Positions 15,939-24,507 of a stretch of 64,000 nucleotides of DNA are shown piece by piece. Positions within the stretch are counted from its first letter, which is position 1; each line of letters begins with the position of its first letter. The notes under the pieces are model-generated. The model was not told the origin of the DNA. It saw only the letters and a program-made list of their open reading frames with translations, and searched no databases. Where the stretch lies: contig NZ_CP026514.1 in the NCBI RefSeq assembly GCF_002953935.1, forward strand, positions 868,001-932,000, in the 5' to 3' direction. The translations under genes were made by a program, and so were the position numbers. Source of the stretch: Arthrobacter sp. PGP41. GTDB taxonomy: Bacteria; Actinomycetota; Actinomycetes; Actinomycetales; Micrococcaceae.

Positions 15939-17558
15939 ATGGCAACCACAGCCGCCCCGGCCACCATGCCGAGTGCACCCGCTGCACCGCCCGAAATGTC
16001 CCACCGCCAGATCATGGAAGCGCTCACCGGCCTCCTGGCCGCCTTCTTCACGGCGATCCTCAGCAGCACGATCGTGGCCAACGCCCTGCCGACGATCATG
16101 TCCGACCTGCACGGCACCCAGACCGACTTTGCCTGGGTGATCACCGCCGCGCTGCTGGCCAACGCCGCCACTACGCCCATCTGGGGCAAACTTGCTGACC
16201 TCTATGACAAGAAGGTCCTGGTCCAGCTGAGCATCATCATCTTCGTTGCAGGGTCCGTCATGGCAGGACTCTCCGACACCATCCCGCTGCTGCTGGGTGC
16301 GCGGGTCGTCCAGGGCGTTGCCATGGGCGGCCTCACGGCATTGGCCCAGGCCATCATCGGCACCATGATCCCGCCGCGGAACCGCGGGAAATACTCCGGC
16401 TACATGGGCGCGGTCATGGCGGTCGGCACCGCCGGCGGACCGCTGCTGGGCGGCTTCATCGTGGACAGCCCGCTGGGCTGGCGCTGGACCTTCTTCGTGT
16501 GCGTGCCGCTCGCCGTCGTCGCCCTGATCCTCCTGCAGGCCACCCTGAAGATCAGCCACGTCCGCCGGCCCGCCACGATCGACTGGCTCGGTTCCATCCT
16601 GCTCACCTCCGGCGTAAGCCTGCTGCTGATCTGGGTCTCCTTCGCCGGCAACCCCGCCTACTACGACTGGATCTCCTGGCAGTCCGCCCTCATGGTGGGC
16701 GGCGGAATGCTCCTGCTGGCACTGCTGGTCCTGGTGGAATCCAAGGTGGAACAGCCCATCATCCCGCTCAAAATCATCTCCGAACGCACCACGGCCCTTG
16801 CCATCCTCGCCTCAGTGGCGGTAGGCGTCGCGATGTTCGGTTCCTCAACCTTCCTGGGGCAGTACTTCCAGGTGGCCCGCGGCGCCACCCCCACCGAGGC
16901 CGGACTGCTTACCCTGCCCATGATCGCCGGCAACCTGGCGGGCTCGGTGGCATCCGGACTCCTGATCAGCCGCACGGGAAAGTGGAAGGGCTACCTGATC
17001 GCGGGATCCATCCTGCTGATCGGCGGGCTGGGACTAGCAGGGACCATGGACCACAGCACGGAGCTCTGGCACGCCGGAATCTTCACAACGGTGCTGGGGC
17101 TTGGCCTGGGCATGCTGATGCAGAACCTTGTGCTGGCGGTGCAGAACACGGTCCGGGCTGCGGACATTGGGACGGCCAGCGCCTCCGTGGCGTTCTTCCG
17201 GTCCGTGGGCGGGGCCATTGGCGTCTCTGTCCTGGGCGCCGTCCTGGCCAACAGGGTCAGCGAACTGGCCACCCAGGGACTGGCAGCGGCCGGTATCCCC
17301 GTCCAGGGCGGCGCTGCGGGCTCCAGCATGGACTTGGCGCACATGCCGGAACCCGTCCGCGACATCATGCGGGCCGCCTACGGTGACGCCACCGCGGAAG
17401 TGTTCCTGATCTCCGCCGCCGTGGCCGTCGCCGCCCTGGTGTCCGTGCTGTTCATCAAGGAAAAGCCGCTGCGGCGGACGGTTGACATCCAGCCGGCGCC
17501 GGAACAGGCGCGGAAGCAGGAAAGCTCGACGGCGGAGCCCGCCCCGGCGGGCAGGTGA
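15939..17558 (+). CDS. DHA2-type MFS multidrug efflux transporter
   Basis: A 539-residue protein from ATG 15939, with TAGGAGC upstream. It has about 14 hydrophobic segments, as expected for EmrB/QacA-type drug:proton antiporters. Typical features are LAAFFTAILSSTIVANALPT in helix 1, the PIWGKLADLYDKK loop after helix 2, the ARVVQGVAMGGLTALAQAI helix and the GPLLGGFIVD motif C. It is 10 bases after the MarR gene and is presumably induced by its own substrates through that regulator. The export substrate is unknown. Confidence 0.88.
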   Translation: MATTAAPATMPSAPAAPPEMSHRQIMEALTGLLAAFFTAILSSTIVANALPTIMSDLHGTQTDFAWVITAALLANAATTPIWGKLADLYDKKVLVQLSIIIFVAGSVMAGLSDTIPLLLGARVVQGVAMGGLTALAQAIIGTMIPPRNRGKYSGYMGAVMAVGTAGGPLLGGFIVDSPLGWRWTFFVCVPLAVVALILLQATLKISHVRRPATIDWLGSILLTSGVSLLLIWVSFAGNPAYYDWISWQSALMVGGGMLLLALLVLVESKVEQPIIPLKIISERTTALAILASVAVGVAMFGSSTFLGQYFQVARGATPTEAGLLTLPMIAGNLAGSVASGLLISRTGKWKGYLIAGSILLIGGLGLAGTMDHSTELWHAGIFTTVLGLGLGMLMQNLVLAVQNTVRAADIGTASASVAFFRSVGGAIGVSVLGAVLANRVSELATQGLAAAGIPVQGGAAGSSMDLAHMPEPVRDIMRAAYGDATAEVFLISAAVAVAALVSVLFIKEKPLRRTVDIQPAPEQARKQESSTAEPAPAGR

Positions 17559-17594
17559 CACCAGGGGCGTACTCCCCGCGCTCCGCGATGCCGA

Positions 17595-17607
17595 TACGAT
17601 TCTGGTC
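17595..17607 (+). promoter_or_regulatory. -10-like TACGAT seven bases before an ATG (leaderless start candidate)
   Basis: TACGAT at 17595-17600 fits TAnnnT and is followed by seven bases and then ATG 17608, with no Shine-Dalgarno sequence. This spacing is the one expected for leaderless actinobacterial transcripts. Confidence 0.5.
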
Positions 17608-18141
17608 ATGGAAAAGGGCAAGATCGTGGATGCACAGTTGATCACGCAGGAGGCGCCCGCGCAGCAGGACACCCCGGCGCAGCCGGAATCCACGGGCGGC
17701 CGCCGGATCGAGGTGCTGGTGCCCATGCGCTGGGGTGACATGGACGCATACGGGCACATCAACAACGTCCAGATCGTCCGGATGCTGGAGGAAGCCCGGA
17801 TCGCAGCCTTCGGCCCGCCGCGGGGCGCGGGGCTGCCCGGCATTGAACCCCGCGTCTCACTCTTCAACGATGTCCCGGACGGGACCATGGCCCTGGTGGT
17901 GGACCACAAGATCCGGTACGTCAGGACCCTTGAATACCGCAACGTTCCGGCCGTGGTCCTGGTGTGGATCGGGGCCGTCAAGGGGGCAAGCTTTGATATC
18001 AACTACCTGGTCCAGGACCCGGTCACCCGGGAGGACTGCGTGAAGGCAAGCAGCCACCTTGCGTTCGTGGACGAAGCCACGGGCCGGGTGCAGCGGCTTA
18101 CTCCGGAACAGAAGGAACGGCTGGCACCGTTCACTGCCTGA
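17608..18141 (+). CDS. Hotdog-fold acyl-CoA thioesterase (4HBT family)
   Basis: A 177-residue protein when started at ATG 17608; the first 30 residues are a low-complexity Gln/Ala/Pro-rich leader. The hotdog domain starts with IEVLVPMRWGDMDAYGHINN, containing the catalytic Asp region WGDMDAYGHINN of YbgC/FadM-type 4-hydroxybenzoyl-CoA thioesterases. The domain ends with SSHLAFVDEATGRV. It would hydrolyse an acyl-CoA in the cytosol. No ribosome-binding site precedes the ATG, but a -10-like TACGAT lies seven bases upstream. The residues around the start (DADTILVMEKGKIVD) also resemble the end of ABC ATPase domains; see findings. Confidence 0.8.
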   Translation: MEKGKIVDAQLITQEAPAQQDTPAQPESTGGRRIEVLVPMRWGDMDAYGHINNVQIVRMLEEARIAAFGPPRGAGLPGIEPRVSLFNDVPDGTMALVVDHKIRYVRTLEYRNVPAVVLVWIGAVKGASFDINYLVQDPVTREDCVKASSHLAFVDEATGRVQRLTPEQKERLAPFTA

Positions 18142-18228
18142 GCCGTCTTGCGGCGGCAGGGCACTGCCACCCATTGCGCAGCGGGCGCCTGCACCGGAAA
18201 CTGAAACCCCAACCAAGGAGCAGAGAAC

Positions 18229-18462
18229 ATGGCCAAGAAAAAGACCTGGAAGGAAATGACTCCGTCGGCCAAGGCAGGCACCATTGTGGTGGGCATCGTG
18301 CAGATGTCCCTGCTGGTGGCAGCCCAGCGCGATATCTCCAAGCGCCCGGCCGCAATGATCAACGGTCCCAAGGCAGCCTGGCGGGCGGCGTCCTTCATCA
18401 ACTTCATCGGTCCCATGGGCTACTTCATTTTCGGCCGGAAGAAGCCCGTCACCGCCATGTAG
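18229..18462 (+). CDS. Small PLDc_N-type membrane protein
   Basis: A 77-residue protein, with AAGGAG upstream of ATG 18229. It has two hydrophobic stretches (GTIVVGIVQMSLLVAAQRDI and AASFINFIGPMGYFIFGRKK) joined by INGPKAAWR. This resembles the phospholipase D/cardiolipin-synthase N-terminal domain (PLDc_N), which occurs widely as a stand-alone two-helix mini-protein in actinobacteria. There is no catalytic HKD motif, so it is not itself a phospholipase. Function is unknown. Confidence 0.75.
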   Translation: MAKKKTWKEMTPSAKAGTIVVGIVQMSLLVAAQRDISKRPAAMINGPKAAWRAASFINFIGPMGYFIFGRKKPVTAM

Positions 18463-18521
18463 TGAGCCGGGCCAAGACCGGCCGTTCACCGTCTGTTGAG
18501 CGCCCGTCCAGCTTGACCCTG

Positions 18522-18534
18522 TAAATTTGAATCC
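18522..18534 (+). promoter_or_regulatory. -10-like TAAATT seven bases before the mcrB ATG (leaderless start candidate)
   Basis: TAAATT at 18522-18527 is followed by seven bases and ATG 18535. No Shine-Dalgarno sequence is visible, matching the geometry of leaderless transcripts. Confidence 0.5.
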
Positions 18535-20766
18535 ATGACCCCCGCCTCCACTGCTGCCATGACCCGCGCCCTCGGCATATCAGAGGAGATTGAGGACGCA
18601 GCATGGTTCGTACTGGGCCCGGGGCTGCTGGGGAAACCGTCGGCCCTGGATGGCCGAACCCTGACGTGGACCGGGGACGCGGCCGCAGAGCTTCTGGAGC
18701 GGCTGGAACGCGGGACGCCTGACCCCAAGGCCCCCATGATGACCAACCTGCGGCAGAACCTGGACGGCGCCTCCAGAGAAGCGAAGCAGCTGGCCGTCGA
18801 ACTGTTGTTCCTGCAGTCCCTTCCGCTGGCCCATGAGGTGAAGTCACTGAAGGTCAAGCGTGCCCGCGTGGCCGAGGCTGCTTCATGGCTGGAGCCTCCG
18901 CTGGAACTGCCCGACGAGCTCTACGAGGGCATGACGGACCACGGTGTCATCAGGGACCGAACCGCCGAGTTCAACTGGACCATCTGGGACCACCTGAAAT
19001 GGCTGTGCCGGTTTGTGCAGCACGTGGACCAGCAGCCCACGGCGGCCATCGCGGCGGCGCTGCAGGACCCGCTCGAGTTCCACCGGCTGGCGGCCGCAAC
19101 CCCGGACGACCAGCCCGCAATCCGCCGCAGCATCGAGTTCCTCACCTGCCCCAGCTACTTCGAGCCCGTGGTGGCGGACGTGGAGCGGCAGGAGATCCGG
19201 GACGCCTTCGCGTCGCTGGTGGGCGGCGCGAAGGGGGATGCCGAAGAGGACATCACCGCTGACATCCACCGTATCCGCCTGCACCTGGATGAGCAGGCCG
19301 GCCAGCGCATCGACTGGTACTCCCGCCAGCTCGTCAGCCAGTGGCGCAAGGTGGGCGACCCCGGCCGGCGGGCCTGGCTGCTGCGCACGCACAGCGACAA
19401 CACAGAGCTCCTTACCGCCTGGCAGGGCGAGGAAAAGGCGACCCTCGACGTCGAACACCTTCGACTGCTGGACCCCGGCGTTACCGCCGGGCTGGTCCAG
19501 CACGCCGTGGACGAGGACTACAAGCACCTCGGTTACGTGGAGCGCGAGGACACCAAGACGGCGGTCTTTGCCTTCCTGACGGTCATGAAGCCGGGGGACC
19601 TGGTGCTGTACCAGCACGCCGGCACCGTGAGCCTGGGGGTTGTGCTGGGGGAGCCCGAACACAACGACGACAACCGGCGCCTGCGCCGCAAGGTCCGCTG
19701 GTTCGACGAGGGACACACCACCACCAGCCTTCCCCGGCACGTCCAGCGGCAGCTGGCCACCCCCGGCATCGTCGTGGATGTGACCAAGGTGGTGCAGGCG
19801 CTGCAGGCACTTCTGCCGGCAGAGGCGGAAACAGAGCCCGACGACGGCGCTGAAGCGGCCGCCGTCGTACCTCCCGTCCAGGAGGGCTTCCGCCCGCTGA
19901 CCCGCGAGTTCGCGGACTCGCTGCACATGGAGCTTGAGCCGCTCCAGGAGATCGCCGAGCTGCTGGAGGAGAACCGGCAGCTGGTCCTGTACGGCCCGCC
20001 CGGGACCGGCAAGACCTACCTGGCGAAGCACCTCGCCGCCGAACTGGCGGACGACACCACGGACGAGCGGGTCAAACTGGTCCAGTTCCATCCCTCCTAC
20101 GCCTACGAGGACTTCTTCGAGGGGTACCGCCCGGACAAGACCGACGAAGGCCAGGTCTCCTTCAAGCTGGTGGCTGGGCCGCTGCGCCGGCTCGCGGAGG
20201 AGGCGGCGAAGCCCGGCAACGAAAACAAGCCGTACTTCCTCATCATCGACGAGATGAACCGCGCCAACCTGGCCAAGGTGTTCGGCGAACTGTACTTCCT
20301 TCTGGAATACCGGGACGACCGGATTTACCTGCAGTACAGCCCCAACGAGCCGTTCACCCTGCCGGACAACCTGTACATCATCGGCACCATGAACACCGCG
20401 GACCGTTCCATTGCCATGATGGACGCGGCCATCCGGCGGCGATTCTCCTTCATCGAGCTGCACCCGCAGACCGAGCCCGTGAAGGGCTCCTTGCTGCGGT
20501 TCCTCCAGGCGCGGCAACTCGACCTCACGCCGGCGCTGCTGCTGGATGCCCTGAACAGTGCGATCGACGAGTGGGACCGGGACCTGATGATCGGGCCGTC
20601 CTACTTCATGAAGCCGGCTGCCCAGACCCCTGCCGGGCTGCGCCGGATCTGGAAGTACGAGCTCATGCCGCTGCTGGAGGAGCACTACCACGGCCAGCTG
20701 ACCCGGGCGCAGCTCGAGGAGCGCTTCGGGCTGGACCAGCTGCTGGGACGCCTTGCGGGCCGCTGA
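18535..20766 (+). CDS. mcrB: McrB-like AAA+ GTPase/ATPase of a type IV restriction system
   Basis: A 743-residue protein. The C-terminal AAA+ domain has Walker A GPPGTGKT at residues 487-494, IIDEMNRANLAKVFGELYFL and the GTMNTADRSIAMMDAAIRRR region, all hallmarks of McrB motors that translocate DNA. The N-terminal 450 residues differ from E. coli McrB. At about residues 340-420 there is an EVE/PUA-like stretch (FLTVMKPGDLVLYQHAGTVS, then LGVVLGEP), likely to read a modified base. It overlaps the mcrC-like gene by 14 bases. The system should cut DNA with modified cytosines, but see the McrC active-site change. Confidence 0.85.
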   Translation: MTPASTAAMTRALGISEEIEDAAWFVLGPGLLGKPSALDGRTLTWTGDAAAELLERLERGTPDPKAPMMTNLRQNLDGASREAKQLAVELLFLQSLPLAHEVKSLKVKRARVAEAASWLEPPLELPDELYEGMTDHGVIRDRTAEFNWTIWDHLKWLCRFVQHVDQQPTAAIAAALQDPLEFHRLAAATPDDQPAIRRSIEFLTCPSYFEPVVADVERQEIRDAFASLVGGAKGDAEEDITADIHRIRLHLDEQAGQRIDWYSRQLVSQWRKVGDPGRRAWLLRTHSDNTELLTAWQGEEKATLDVEHLRLLDPGVTAGLVQHAVDEDYKHLGYVEREDTKTAVFAFLTVMKPGDLVLYQHAGTVSLGVVLGEPEHNDDNRRLRRKVRWFDEGHTTTSLPRHVQRQLATPGIVVDVTKVVQALQALLPAEAETEPDDGAEAAAVVPPVQEGFRPLTREFADSLHMELEPLQEIAELLEENRQLVLYGPPGTGKTYLAKHLAAELADDTTDERVKLVQFHPSYAYEDFFEGYRPDKTDEGQVSFKLVAGPLRRLAEEAAKPGNENKPYFLIIDEMNRANLAKVFGELYFLLEYRDDRIYLQYSPNEPFTLPDNLYIIGTMNTADRSIAMMDAAIRRRFSFIELHPQTEPVKGSLLRFLQARQLDLTPALLLDALNSAIDEWDRDLMIGPSYFMKPAAQTPAGLRRIWKYELMPLLEEHYHGQLTRAQLEERFGLDQLLGRLAGR

Positions 20767-21985
20767 CCCCGGCACGTCTGTCCGGCACCTGGTGCTGGAC
20801 GAACTGTCCCGCGGCATCGTGGAGCGGCTGGACCCGGCCAGCGCGTCCTTCCTGAATTCCAGCGGCCTGGCCAAGGCATCACCCATGGGCCTTGGGCTGT
20901 ACCGGATCGAGCCGGTGGGCAAAGTGGGTTCGGTGCGCACGGCCACCGTGCAGCTCGACGTGCGTCCCAAGGACCGGCTGGGGCTCAGCCGGCTCCTGTT
21001 CCTGCTCAGCTACGCCGGCGAGCAGGGCTTCCGCCCCGATTCGGTCTCAGCCCTGGAGGACCGGGAGCTGTGGAGCGCGCTGGCGGAGTCCTTGGCGCAA
21101 CTGGCCGAACGTGCCCTGGGCCGCGGCGTGCTGCAGGGCTATCTCACCGTGGATGAATCGCTCCGGACGGTCAAGGGCCGGATCCGGATTTCGGACCAGA
21201 TTTCCCGGCGGCCCGGCATGCTGGTGCCCCTGGAGGTGTCCTATGACGAGTTCACCGAGGACATTGCCGAGAACCGGATCCTGCGCGCCGCTCTGGAGCG
21301 GATGGGCCAGGTGCCGCGCGTCCGCCCCGAGGTGTTGAGCAGGCTGCGCCAGCTCAAGGGAAAGCTCGACGCCGTTACGCGCCTCCCGGCAGGAGCACCG
21401 CTGCCCCGGTGGAAAGCCACCAGGATGAACGTCCGCTACCACGCGGTGCTGCGCCTGGCGGAGCTGATCCTGCGCAACGCCTCCGCGGAAGCCGGCGAAG
21501 GCACGCAGCAGACAGCCTCCTTCGTGGTGGACATGTCCCGGGTGTTTGAGGATTTCGTGGGCACGGCGCTGCGGGAGGCGATGTCCGCCTACCCGGGCGA
21601 ACTCCGGCTCCGGTTCAATGCGCTCCTGAGCGAGGCGGTGCATGACGCTGACCGGCTTTCGGTGCGCCCGGACGCCGTACACCTGCTCGGCGGCCGGCCG
21701 GTGGTGGTGTACAACGCCAAGTACACCGCGGCTTCGGATACTGGCGCTTCCCTGACCGCGGACCACTACCAGATGCTGGCGCACTGCACCGCGCTGGCGG
21801 TGCCCACCGCTTGGCTGGTCTACGCCGGGACGGGGGAAATGAAGCTCCGCCGGATCCTCAACACGGACATCGATATCATTGAATTCCCGCTGGACCTGTC
21901 CAGGCCGCCGTTGGAAATCCTCGCGTCCGTCCGGGAACTCGCCCGCCAGTCCTGGGGTGAGGTGGTCCGGCAGTCCACTCCGTGA
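20753..21985 (+). CDS. mcrC: McrC-like nuclease subunit with a substituted catalytic acid
   Basis: A 410-residue protein starting at TTG 20753 inside the end of mcrB, the usual coupling of mcrBC. The middle shows the McrC family pattern (VKGRIRISDQISRRPG, YDEFTEDIAENRILRAAL and FVVDMSRVFEDFV). The nuclease is of the PD-(D/E)xK type: Asp307 in RPDAVH is the first acid, but the second motif reads YNAKY (Asn321-Ala-Lys323) where McrC proteins normally have Asp-Ala-Lys. The AAC codon is at 21713-21715. In E. coli McrC the equivalent Asp is needed for cleavage, so this subunit may be inactive or altered. Confidence 0.85.
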   Translation: MRAADPGTSVRHLVLDELSRGIVERLDPASASFLNSSGLAKASPMGLGLYRIEPVGKVGSVRTATVQLDVRPKDRLGLSRLLFLLSYAGEQGFRPDSVSALEDRELWSALAESLAQLAERALGRGVLQGYLTVDESLRTVKGRIRISDQISRRPGMLVPLEVSYDEFTEDIAENRILRAALERMGQVPRVRPEVLSRLRQLKGKLDAVTRLPAGAPLPRWKATRMNVRYHAVLRLAELILRNASAEAGEGTQQTASFVVDMSRVFEDFVGTALREAMSAYPGELRLRFNALLSEAVHDADRLSVRPDAVHLLGGRPVVVYNAKYTAASDTGASLTADHYQMLAHCTALAVPTAWLVYAGTGEMKLRRILNTDIDIIEFPLDLSRPPLEILASVRELARQSWGEVVRQSTP

Positions 21986-21988
21986 GGG

Positions 21989-23653
21989 CTAGACCGGAAC
22001 CCGGAACGTGAAGGTGGTCCCTTCGCCGAGGGTGCTGTCCACCCCGATGGTTCCGCCGTGGGCCTCGATGATCGCCTTGCTGATCGGGAGGCCCAGGCCG
22101 ACACCGGGGATGGCGGTCCGGCGGACCGTGCTGGAGCGGAAGAACTTGGCGAAAACCTCGGAGGCGTCCTCGGGGCTCATACCCATGCCGGTGTCGGTGA
22201 TCCGGCAGGCCAGGTGCCCGTCCTCCTGCTCCAGGGAGACCAACACGCTGCCGCCGTCAGGGGAGTACTTGATGGCGTTGGACACCAGGTTGTCCAGGAC
22301 CTGGGAGATCCGGGCACCGTCCACGTGGGCCTCAAGCCGTTCAGGGGTCTGCGCCTGGAGCGCCACCCCCGCGTCTGTTGCCCGGGGCGTGGCCGAGGAA
22401 ACGCTGGACCGCACCAGTTCGGCGACGTCCACGGCCTCCGGCGTGACGATCAGCTGCCCGTTGCGGCTGGACAGCAGGTCCGAGACCAGGGTCAGGAGCC
22501 GCTCGGAGTTCCGGCGAAGAATCTCCAGCATCTGCCGCTGCGCCTCCGTCGGTTTGTCAGCCAGCAGGAGTTCCACGTAGCCCAGGATGGAGGTCAGCGG
22601 GGTCCGGAACTCGTGGGAGACGCTGGCAACAAAGTCGTCCTTCGCCGTCAGGGCGTTCACCAGGTCCGTCACGTCGCTGAACGCGACCACCGAGCCGGCG
22701 AAAGCGCCGTCGTGGTCCTTCATGGCGCGCGCGGTGGTCACGACGGCGCGCTGGTCGCTGCCGGCTCCCAGCCAGACCAGGTAATCAGTGAAGGTTTCAC
22801 CCAGGACGGCGCGGCGAACCGGCCGTTCCTCCACGGGAACCAGCGTTTTCCGGTCCGGCCCGAATACCAGCAGCTGGGACTCGTTCGGGTCGGCGATCTC
22901 CTTGGGCCGGGCCAGTTCGTGGTTTGCCCGCTGCTTCCTGTTCATCAGGACATCGTGACCGTCCGCGTCCACGGCAAGGACGCCCAGATGGACAGTGTCC
23001 AAAACGGTATTGAGCAGTGCCTCCTGGCGCTGGCTGGTCCGAAGGTTCGCCTGCAGCTGGGCGTCCTTTTCCTCAAGTTCCCGCTGCTGCCGCATCATGC
23101 TGAGGGTCAGTACGCTCACGGATGTACCGATTCCGAGCACTATCACCGGAACCAGCAAAGAACGCGCCAGGTCCTGGGGCGAAAAGTTCCCCTTCAACAG
23201 CAGCGGAACCCAGATGATGGCCAGCGGCCCCAGGAAGGACAACCACAACGCCGCCCTGGGATAATATCCTGACGCGCACAGCCAAATCACCGGGAAAACG
23301 GCCAGCAGGGTGATGCCCGCCAGGCTCTCCTGCCCGCCCTGCCGGCCCACCCCGATGGAGACAAAGTCCAGCAGCGGAATGACCAGGAAGCTCGTGTAGG
23401 GCAGCCGCTCCCACGGAACCAGGTAGCAAAGGCCCATGATGGCCAGCTGGGAGATTACGAAGGCGGCAAAGAGTGGATTGTCCATGGTGCCCGGGAAGAA
23501 GGCCCACACCAGGAACACCGTCAACAACGTGGTGATGAACAGCGGCATCTGGCTCAGCCCCACCCGCTGGGTCAGGCTGTACTCGTGAAAGGGCCGCCGG
23601 AAAAACCTCAACTTACCCGAAGCCCACGCCACTGGAGCGGTCATGGCGTGCAC
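21989..23653 (-). CDS. Membrane-bound sensor histidine kinase
   Basis: A 554-residue protein. About six hydrophobic segments occupy residues 35-185, followed by a coiled-coil linker (MRQQRELEEKDAQLQANL), a PAS-like region (about 205-330), a dimerisation domain with His347 in SVSHEFRTPLTSILGY, and a catalytic domain with N-box LDNLVSNAIKYSP, G1 DTGMGM, and a G2 region GVGLGLPISKAIIEAHGG. It should autophosphorylate and pass phosphate to the divergent response regulator at 23740. The start is uncertain: GTG 23653 or ATG 23644, neither with a strong ribosome-binding site. The signal is unknown. Confidence 0.9.
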   Translation of the reverse strand: MHAMTAPVAWASGKLRFFRRPFHEYSLTQRVGLSQMPLFITTLLTVFLVWAFFPGTMDNPLFAAFVISQLAIMGLCYLVPWERLPYTSFLVIPLLDFVSIGVGRQGGQESLAGITLLAVFPVIWLCASGYYPRAALWLSFLGPLAIIWVPLLLKGNFSPQDLARSLLVPVIVLGIGTSVSVLTLSMMRQQRELEEKDAQLQANLRTSQRQEALLNTVLDTVHLGVLAVDADGHDVLMNRKQRANHELARPKEIADPNESQLLVFGPDRKTLVPVEERPVRRAVLGETFTDYLVWLGAGSDQRAVVTTARAMKDHDGAFAGSVVAFSDVTDLVNALTAKDDFVASVSHEFRTPLTSILGYVELLLADKPTEAQRQMLEILRRNSERLLTLVSDLLSSRNGQLIVTPEAVDVAELVRSSVSSATPRATDAGVALQAQTPERLEAHVDGARISQVLDNLVSNAIKYSPDGGSVLVSLEQEDGHLACRITDTGMGMSPEDASEVFAKFFRSSTVRRTAIPGVGLGLPISKAIIEAHGGTIGVDSTLGEGTTFTFRVPV

Positions 23654-23739
23654 AGGTAGGGGAGCGGGGTCAGTGGAGCCATACCAGCAGGATATCGGCA
23701 GCCAGCTATACTTCTGACGTTGGCTGCTGAGGGGGCGCT

Positions 23740-24507
23740 ATGAGTGATGCACGAGTGGGACTGGTCATCGAGGATGACCACGACATCCGGGAACTGGTAC
23801 GCACGGTGCTGTCACAGGCCGGTTTCGAGGTGAGTGTTGCCAGCAGCGGGGCAGAAGGCGTCCTGATCGCCAAGAACCTCAGCCCGGACGTCATCACCCT
23901 GGACCTTGGATTGCCTGACATCGACGGCTTCGAGGTTTCCCGGCAGATCCGTGAATTTTCCGATGCCTACATCGTGATGCTCACGGCCCGGACCGAGGAA
24001 CTGGACACCCTGATCGGGCTGGAGTCCGGGGCCGACGATTACCTCACCAAACCGTTCCGGCCCAGGGAGCTGCGTGCGCGCATCGCAGCGATGATGCGCC
24101 GTCCCCGTTCCGTCCCGGACCCTGCCCAGGCCCTGTCCGCGGATAACCAAGCTGACGGGGGAGCCCACCCCGAGCGGGGCAACTTCAGCCACAACGGGCT
24201 GGAGCTCAGCTACTCGTCCCGGACCGTGGTTGTGGACGGTAAGGAAATGAACCTGACCCGTACGGAATTCGAACTCCTGCACGCACTCCTGGAAGCAGGG
24301 CGGACCGTGCGGACCAAATCGGACCTGGTGCGGCGGCTGCGGGACGAGGATTACGACGTCGGCAGCTACATCAGCGAGGCTGACGAACGGTCCGTCGAGG
24401 TGCACATGGGGAACCTGCGGAAGAAGCTGGGCGACTCGCCCCAGAAACCGCGCTGGCTGCAAACCGTCAGGGGAGTCGGCTACCGGCTGGCGCCGGAGGC
24501 CCACTGA
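23740..24507 (+). CDS. OmpR/PhoB-family response regulator
   Basis: A 255-residue protein. The receiver domain has the acidic pocket E11-D12-D13, phospho-acceptor Asp55 in TLDLGLPDIDGFE, and the conserved Lys in YLTKPFRP. A longer than usual linker of about 35 residues precedes the winged-helix DNA-binding domain, which ends in VRGVGYRLAPEAH. It is divergent from the histidine kinase and overlaps by 28 bases, tail to tail, the HPt-like gene. The three genes probably form one signalling unit. Confidence 0.9.
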   Translation: MSDARVGLVIEDDHDIRELVRTVLSQAGFEVSVASSGAEGVLIAKNLSPDVITLDLGLPDIDGFEVSRQIREFSDAYIVMLTARTEELDTLIGLESGADDYLTKPFRPRELRARIAAMMRRPRSVPDPAQALSADNQADGGAHPERGNFSHNGLELSYSSRTVVVDGKEMNLTRTEFELLHALLEAGRTVRTKSDLVRRLRDEDYDVGSYISEADERSVEVHMGNLRKKLGDSPQKPRWLQTVRGVGYRLAPEAH

